From: Saccopteryx bilineata
Taxonomy: Eukaryota; Chordata; Mammalia; Chiroptera; Emballonuridae
Direction: 5' to 3'
DNA length: 64,000 bases
NCBI RefSeq assembly: GCF_036850765.1
Contig: NC_089492.1
Span: 98,103,022-98,167,021 of the forward strand
Shown: positions 57,159 through 64,000 of the stretch, piece by piece
Position numbering within the stretch: position 1 is the stretch's first letter
Layout: the number at the start of each line of letters is the position of its first letter
The notes under the pieces: model-generated
The model's input: the letters and a program-made list of their open reading frames with translations, nothing else
Told to the model about the DNA's origin: nothing
Database searches by the model: none
Program-made: the position numbers and the translations under genes

Positions 57159-58159
57159 AAAACATAAACCAAAGAGACTGTATAGAAAGAAGGCTCTGGA
57201 ATCAAAGAGCGACATCTGAGTGTCCCAGGTGAGTCATAACGCAATGACTTTTACCAAATGAGCTTTGCCCTCAGCCTATCTGACATTATATGACCCCAGT
57301 ATCAATTTCTCTCTTCCACTTGGAGACCTTCAGTTGCCATTCTGTCTTTCCTTGTAGCCTCAGAAAACATCTTTGTAGGCTGGGATATCAACAGGTGCAT
57401 TTTGTGATCATGAAACTACTGCTCCCACCAGTATTTGTCAAATATGTGTATTGTGCTAAGTACATCCTGGACCATCCATAGGACGGTGAGAAAAAAAAAT
57501 GAAACCAAAAAAATAAAAATTAAGTGTAATACACATAAAAACACAATTTAAAAAAAATAAAAACTGGTTTTAGAAAAGCTGAAAAAAGTGTATGGATTTT
57601 GGTAATGATGATTATGTGTGCCAAGACATTTTTTTTCCTGGAAATAAATGGTATAATTACAAACAACTGTCCCCTGTCATTACAGCAAATAGCTTCCATT
57701 GTTGGTTAGTTCCATTGCTTCCTTATTCCAACATTATGAAAAAAGAGAAAGGAAATGGCTAAAACTCCACAAAAGTAACATTTGGTTTTAAAGTTATAAA
57801 ACCATTGAGTTGAGATATTTTTAGTGAAGTTAGGTCCATCACACCAAAGGTGCAAACCCAAGTTCTAGCACATTAGCAGATGTGTGTGGCTATGCAACAA
57901 ATAATTAAAGAAAATTTTATTTTCTTACCTAAAAGGCCAAACTCTCATAGCTCCTTAACCCCCTATCCTCTTTTCTTTATGACTTCTTCATCAGGACTGA
58001 GGTAGAGGTTTGCATTTAAACTCTGGATTTTTATATCATTTTTCTTACAGACTTTAAACAAAGACTGACTTATCATAAAAATATCTAATTCTGAAATTTT
58101 ATGAAACTTACTTGAGGATGTATAACTTTTTCTTAATATTAACAGGCTTCTCAAACATT
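57159..58159. other. AT-rich unique DNA
   Basis: No repeat or gene recognised; A-rich around 57490-57565. Confidence 0.4.
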
Positions 58160-58378
58160 TTGGGGAGGGCAGAGACAGGGAGAGTCAGAGAGAAGACAGA
58201 TAGTGACAGAGAGACAGGAAATGAGAGAGGTGAGAAGCATCAATTCTTCATTGTGGCACCTAAGTTGTGTTCAAGCCAGATAAACCCATACTCAAGGCAG
58301 TGACCTCAGGGTTTTGAACCTGGGTCCTCCACATCCCAGTTCGATCCTCTATCCACTGTGCCACTCCCTGGTCAGGCT
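58160..58378 (-). repeat. SINE type C-like, antisense
   Basis: GA-rich antisense body, GAAGCATCAATTCTTCATTG, GGGTTTTGAACCTGGGTCCT, CTATCCACTGTGCCACTCC and a head ending TGGTCAGGC. It is diverged and no duplication is evident. Confidence 0.88.
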
Positions 58379-59620
58379 CTTGTACTTATTTTTAAAGAAA
58401 TCATAAAAAAGTAGTCATTCATTTAGTACTTGTTTACAAATCAGAAATATAATGCACAATTTTTATCTTCCGAGAGGTTTAATCAAGTTGGAAATACCAG
58501 ACAAGTACATGCAATAAATCAGTTACTTTGTTAAACAATGAATTGCATGGTAGAGGGTATGTACATTTTCTATGTTCACAAAAGAAGGCAAGGAAGGTTT
58601 ACTGTAATGTTGGAAGCATTCGTGTAGATATAAAATGTAAATTGAACTTCAAAAGTTGTATAAAATTTGTTATAGGCACATATGGTTAGGTATGTCTTTT
58701 ACATCATCTGTTTTATCAGAAAGGAATAAAATTATGTTTCTTTGATGAGAGAAAGAAATATTATGAAGACAATTTGTGCCATTACCAAATAAATCTAGGA
58801 GCCATGACAACTGGGGTACATTAGGATACTATGCTCTTCCCACTACTTAATCTTCAGTGACTTAATATAAGGCTCTGTGAACCTACTCTCCACTCATTGA
58901 GAAAGAACTTGTCAGAAAGAAAAGTTATCTATAAACTCCTTAAAGAAAAGAGATTACTATGCCAATATGGTCTAATGTAGGACTACTGTGCCAGTCAAAA
59001 AATATGAGAAATCTCAACTGATCATAAGAGCTCCAATACTTAAGATGTTACATTTCCTCTGCAAACCTTGCCCTTAAAATTTCTGTACACCATGTTGTAT
59101 AGCCATTCCAAACAAGTCTGCCTAATTTGGCCCAATTCTGAAAGATTGAGCATCTGTAATTTCAGCTAAGTGGAAAATTGAGGCTATTGTGAGGATAATT
59201 CAGCTGTGACTATGAGGTAGAAGTCACTCCAGGCAAGTCTGGGCGATGATGGGAACAAGTCGGCAGGAGTATTCATTCTCTCCAAAGGAGATAATCAAGT
59301 TGTTAGAACATAATACATTGCTTTTAGCATGAATTAGGGATTTATTATCTTTTAATTTTATGCAGAGGGCATTTTTATCCTACATTTAATGTTGTTATAA
59401 GTGCCCACACCAGAACTCACAATCAAATCTGTATTCTCACGTGCACAGAAGAAAAAGAAAAAGAAAACAGAATCTGTCTTGGTTACTAACCATCCTAAGG
59501 TTGGCCTAACCAAGAAGAAAACATTTGGGAGACCTTTTCAAAACTGACCTCAGCACTTCTCAATTCAAATTAAAACAATTTTCTGCAATCCTTCTGAAAA
59601 ATATGAACTACCCAGAAAAG
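58379..59620. other. AT-rich unique DNA
   Basis: No repeat or gene recognised. Confidence 0.4.
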
Positions 59621-59683
59621 TGAAGAGAGAGAAGGAGAGAGAAGAAGGGAGATGGAAGGAGAGGGAGAGAGGGGGAGAGAGGA

Positions 59684-59714
<31 letters not shown>

Positions 59715-59715
59715 A
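59621..59715. repeat. (GA)n / GGA polypurine tract
   Basis: About 95 bases of nearly pure purine, dominated by GA dinucleotides with GGA and GAA interruptions. Confidence 0.95.
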
Positions 59716-59939
59716 GTTTAGGATTAAAGAAAAGAAGAGACTGTTCTGCCTGATTGCAAACATTCTCTAATCCTAAGCAAAAATGCACATCATCTTCTAT
59801 CTATCCTGGAGAGGTGAGCTATCCCTCCTATCTGTGCCCAACCTTATCACATACTCCTCAGGGCAGCACCTCATCAAATCCCTCCTCTCCCTCCCTTCTA
59901 CTGGCCTTTTCCAATCAACATACAAATGGCTGCAGACAG

Positions 59940-61215
59940 CTCTAAGCTGTCATTAGTTTAATAAACTTGTTTATTGAAATTAGATATATAGAGAAAAGTG
60001 CACAAATCAAAAGAGGAATTTTTAGAGTGAACACACCTGTGTAAATGCCATCCAGATCAACAAGCAGAATATTACCAGCATCTAGAAGCCACCTCTGTCC
60101 CCACGTCACTAATTCTTCCTTTTTCTAAATGTAACCACTATCTTGAGCTCTAATACTATTGGTTAATTTTGTCTATTTTAAAATTTCCTTGAAATTAAGT
60201 TAATCCATATATTCTTTCTTGTGTCTGGTTTCTATGACCAATATTACATTTGTGAATTATATCTATGTTGTTGCATGCATGTAGTCATGCATGTAGTTTT
60301 GTCCATTAATTCCCATTGCTATATAGTATCTTATTGCATAAATAGACTACATTTTATTTCATGATTGATAGAGATTTGTTTTGTTTGCAGTGTAGATCTG
60401 TTATTAACAGGAATTATAAAACAGGGTTACCACGAACATTCTTAAACATATGTTCATATCTCTGTTGGGTATATACCTAAGAGTGGCATTTCTATATCAT
60501 ATAGTCTATATCATACATACATATATTCAGCTTGAATAGACAATGACCATTTTCTAAAGTAAAGGAATCCATTTATTCTCTCAGCAGCAATACATGGGAG
60601 CTCCAGTTGTTCTACTTCCTCTTCAAAACTTGGTATTTTCAACCTTATTGTTATTGGTGGTAGTCATTCTGATACAGGTATGGAGATGTCCAATTGAGGT
60701 TTTAATTTATATTTATCTGATGAGTAATGACAGTGACCACATCTTCCCATGTTCATTGGCCATTTAGATGTGAGATATCTATTCAAGTATTTTGCCCATG
60801 TTTCTATTTGGGGCATCTGTTTCCTGTTTCTCTTTATATAACATGGATATGTTTCTTTCTCCCTTTTTCTCTCTCTTTATCTCTCCCCCTTACTCTTTTT
60901 CCCTTCTCTTCCTCCTTCTTACCTTTCTCTAAATATAGATATTTATAATATTTATATATCATATATATTTATCAACATAATTATTTTATATATAAATTCT
61001 TATCTATGTTTATATCATTTTATAAGTAGATAATATATGCATACATGTATATATATTATACATATATAAACTATCTTCTGAACTGCAGCTTGCCTTTATT
61101 CTAAATAGTTTCCTTCAATAAACAGATGTGCTTACATTTAATGAAGTTCAATTTATTATATCTTTCCTTTATGATTAGTGATTTTTGTGTTCTATTTAAG
61201 ATGCTTTTATAAACA
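59940..61215 (-). mobile_element. Old antisense L1 with AT-rich insertion
   Basis: Antisense landmarks include CAAGCAGAATATTACCAGCA, CATTGCTATATAGTATCTTA and AGTGGCATTTCTATATCATA, then ATCCATTTATTCTCTCAGCA, and after a CT-rich and TA-rich stretch (60840-61070) TATGATTAGTGATTTTTGTG. The order fits antisense L1 ORF2/3' UTR of an old L1M type. Confidence 0.65.
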
Positions 61216-61524
61216 AGATGTCAAGAAGATATTGTTTTCTGTTTTTTTCTAAAAACTTTAAGTGGCTTTCCACCATCTCTCTAGTTATAATTACCACTCT
61301 TTCCTTTCACAGTAAAATTCATAACATAGCTGTCTATTTAAACTATCTTCTTTTCTTCAAAAGTAATCTGATGTTTACTGCCCCTCCCAATCCCTACTAT
61401 CCAAAGAAACTATTCTCTCCTACCCAATCTGAATCTTCCCAGTTGCCAAATGAGAATATTTCCATTCTTACCTGATTCACTTGACTTTAGCATTTGATGC
61501 TGTTGATTAAGCCCTCCTTCTTTA
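61216..61524. other. Unique DNA
   Basis: No repeat or gene recognised. Confidence 0.35.
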
Positions 61525-61827
61525 AACTTTCTGCTTAGAGGAAATGGATCAATTCCAAGAACTATTCAATTTTCCTAGACTGAGTCATGAAGAAGTACAA
61601 AGCCTAAATAGACCAATAGGCAGGGAGGAAATAGATACAACTATCAAAAACCTTCCAAAAATAAAAGTCCAGGACCAGATGGCTACCCTAGTGAATTCTA
61701 TAAAACAGCCAAAGAAGATTTGATTCCTATCCTTCTCAAAGTGTTCCAAAAAAGAGAAGAGGAAGCAATACTCCCCAACACATTTTATAAGGCCAACATA
61801 ACCCTCATACCAAAACCTGGCAAGGAC

Positions 61828-61873
<46 letters not shown>

Positions 61874-61930
61874 AGACCAATATCTCCAAAGAATATAGAT
61901 CCAAAATTCTAAAAAAAACACTAGCAAATC
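61525..61930 (+). mobile_element. Sense L1 ORF2 reverse-transcriptase fragment with (CA)n
   Basis: One frame gives [18 protein letters not shown]. After a frameshift the next gives [20 protein letters not shown] and [17 protein letters not shown], which is the L1 ORF2 reverse-transcriptase region. A (CA)n run (61828-61868) sits in the coding sequence, followed by [12 protein letters not shown]. It is non-functional. Confidence 0.85.
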
Positions 61931-62118
61931 GACCCTGGTTGGTTGGCTCTGCAGTAGAACATCAGCCTGGTGTGTGGAAGTCCCGGGTTTCATGCCCAGT
62001 CAGGGCACAGAGGAGAAGCACACATCTGTTTCTCCACCCTTCTCCCTTCCCATCTCACTCTCTTCCCCTTCCACAGCCAAGGCTCAAATGGTTCGAACAA
62101 GTTGGCCACGGCACTGAG
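61931..62118 (+). repeat. SINE type A, 3'-truncated, inside L1
   Basis: Head ACCCTGGTTGGTTGGCTCTG, B-box-like GGGTTTCATGCCC, CAGTCAGGGCACAGAGGAGA, and the body stops near GGCACTGAGGATGACTGCAT. The 3' half is missing and L1 resumes immediately. Confidence 0.85.
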
Positions 62119-62470
62119 GATGACTGCATGAAACAAGTAAATCAGAAAAAACTAAAAACTGTATGATTTCACACATAGGTGGGATATAAAACTGAGACTC
62201 ATGGACATATATAAAAGTGAAGTGTTTACCAAGGGGATAGAGATGTGGGGGAACGGGTATGAGGGAGGGGAGTGAGGGAGGAGATGGGGGGAAGGGTGTA
62301 AAGAGGGACAAATATAAGGTGACGGAAAATGATTTGACTTTGGATGAAGATTATACAACATAATCGACAGTTCAAATGCTATAGAAATGTTTACCTGAAA
62401 CCTATGTACTCTTACTAATCAATGGCACCATGTTAAAGTTTATTTTCTAAATAAAATTTAAAAATTTATA
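62119..62470 (+). mobile_element. Sense L1 3' end
   Basis: AAACAAGTAAATCAGAAAAA, ATTTCACACATAGGTGGGAT, a G-rich 3' UTR stretch, CTTTGGATGAAGATTATACA and CACCATGTTAAAGTTTATTT, then an A-rich end. It is related to the L1 ends at 17478 and 54196 but more diverged. Confidence 0.85.
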
Positions 62471-62574
62471 AAAAAAATTTTCAAATTTCATTTCATCCAT
62501 ATTTACAACAACCTCTTCCTTCTCCATCATTGTGGGCCCCTTCTCCTCTGTTTATGTTTTAAACACATAACTAT

Positions 62575-62720
62575 AACATTCATAAAACTCGACTGTGTGT
62601 CAGGCAGCTTGCTAAATATTGGTGATATCGTGGTGAGCAAAAACACATGGTCCCTGCTGTCATGGAACTTAGTATCTGGTGGTAGACCTAAATATTAATC
62701 AAATAATTAATATAATGAAT
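62575..62720 (+). mobile_element. L2-like fragment (tentative)
   Basis: GTCAGGCAGCTTGCTAAATA, TGGTGAGCAAAAACACATGG and CCCTGCTGTCATGGAACTTA follow the order of the L2 3' region as recalled. Confidence 0.55.
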
Positions 62721-63289
62721 ATAGAATTACAAACTGGAATTAGCACTCTGAAAGAGGGAAAGGTCTACAAAGGGCTCAGGAACCTATGGCATGTAGGCTA
62801 AATAGGGTCCAATAACCGCATTTGTAAATAAAGTTGCATGGAAACACAGACATGCCCCTTCATTACTTACAGTCCATGGCTGCTTTCACCCTACAACAAG
62901 AGTCCAGCAGTTGTAATTAAGACCACATAGCATGGAAAGCTTAAAATATTTACTATCTAGTCTTTTACAGAAAAACATTTCTCAACTCCTGGTCTATAAC
63001 AAAGGAACATAACCCCAATTGGGAAGGTGGGTGTCAGGAAAAGCTTTTATTTCTAAGGCTGTGTCTCTCAGATTTCAGGAATAGATGGTATATACTAGAC
63101 GATGAGAGAAAAGTAAAACTCTACACAGAGAAACAACATGTGCAAAGGTCCCATATGGGAAGGAACATGACACATTCCAAGAAAATGGGAGAAAGATGAG
63201 GCCTGAGAGAAAGTCAGGTTCAAGATCAAGCACCATCTTGTAGTTCACATATCTCCCCTGTACCTCCCTCACACACACTCCAGCCATTT

Positions 63290-63770
63290 AAAATTCTTCA
63301 AATGACTCTTGCCACCTCCAGAATAAGAAACCATCCTAGCAAGACATTCAGGATGCTTCACAAGGTCCCTGCTACCTCCGAGGAAACATTTCTGCACTCC
63401 TCCCTCATACATCTCATGGACAGACCTTTACTTCTCTGTTCCTTTGCTCATAATCTTCCCTCTTTCTAAACTGCCCCTTCTGCTTTCTTTACCTTCTTTA
63501 TGCAGCCAACCCCCGTTGGCTATTCAAGAATAAGCTTAAACCTCATTTCCTTTAGGAATTCCACCAGAATTATTGAGTAAAGTCCTTTCCTTCTGTCCTC
63601 TCATAATAGCCATGCACATTCATGTCTGAATATCCATCAAACTATCATAGTCTGATTCCTCTCTTTTATAGTCTGTCTCTCCCTGAAGGCCAGGGACATG
63701 TCCTGTATCTTTATATCACTATGACCTACTATGTGCCAGGCAATAGTAAACACTCCACAAATACTAGTTA
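63290..63770 (+). mobile_element. L2 3' end
   Basis: Old L2 landmarks occur in order: AAGGTCCCTGCTACCTCC, CTTAAACCTCATTTCCTTTA, TCTCTCCCTGAAGGCCAGGG and ACTATGTGCCAGGCAATAGT with ATACTAGTTAG. Divergence is high, as expected. Confidence 0.65.
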
Positions 63771-64000
63771 GAGAATTCTACTCAGGGGCATTAGGAAAAA
63801 AATTAAACATTTTGAAGAAAAATGCATTGATGGAAATAAAAGATTAAACATAGAAACTATTGTTACTGACAGGTTAAGTTAATCAAAGTTAATAGTTCAT
63901 CAACATTTTTTTAAATCCCTTTTTGATACTCTGCTCCCTTCCTTGCAAGCAGATGGTGTCCATTCCCAGAGGAGCAGATGTTTAATAAAATATTTCAACC

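Noticed and set aside
61585..61993. CVCVCV and THTHTH repeat peptides as a coding repeat protein
   Set aside because: They are translations of the (CA)n microsatellite inside L1.

Overview
This window is a piece of mammalian nuclear DNA, almost certainly from a bat. It is AT-rich and intron-like or intergenic, it is full of interspersed repeats, and it holds no convincing complete protein-coding gene. The bat assignment rests on three abundant tRNA-derived SINE types that I recall from bat genomes. Type A is about 330-400 bp, has a tRNA-Ala-like head and is present in 12 copies. Type B is about 200 bp, has a CT-rich tail and is present in 4 copies. Type C is about 300-430 bp, is related to B with an expanded body, and is present in 4 copies. 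I could not pin down the family of bat (emballonurid or rhinolophoid are my guesses). Nearly all open frames of 60-190 codons lie inside these repeats or are chance frames.

Layout. 1-3.4 kb: two type-A SINEs, a MER5A-like fragment, a solo LTR with a 5-bp target duplication and a short A-tailed retro-insertion. 3.9-5.9 kb: a 2-kb DNA transposon with short inverted ends, a TTA duplication and a decayed transposase-like reading frame; this is the most unusual object here. 8.0-10.2 kb: a hAT-like element and an old antisense L1 interrupted by a mariner-type miniature element. 10.5-20.9 kb: many SINEs, an L1 with a probable 3' transduction and old L1 pieces. 22-23.5 kb: two tail-to-tail L1 ends and a hAT element with a perfect 8-bp duplication. 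23.5-27.2 kb: a repeat-poor block with one exon-like segment. 29.1-31.6 kb: an antisense L1 split by two solo LTRs, ending at a Z-DNA-prone microsatellite. 33.6-34.8 kb: SINE-B, MIR, and the youngest-looking SINE-A. 36.6-37.5 kb: an internally deleted Tigger element. 40.4-41.1 kb: a twin-primed L1. 41.8 kb: a 77-bp palindromic mariner-type element. 46.6 kb: a hAT fragment. 47.5-52.8 kb: an antisense L1/HAL1 complex with a broken ORF1 and a long 5' UTR built from tandem units. 54.2-54.6 kb: a clean 5'-truncated L1 with a duplication. 56.8-64 kb: SINEs, simple repeats, old antisense L1, a chimeric L1/SINE insertion and L2 remnants.

The coding material present (L1 ORF1 and ORF2 fragments, a Tigger remnant, the 2-kb transposon frame) is all broken by stops, frameshifts or deletions. 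There is no operon-like or cooperating gene set. The window is best read as a record of successive DNA-transposon and retrotransposon insertions around short unique stretches. Family names are from memory and were not checked against a repeat library.
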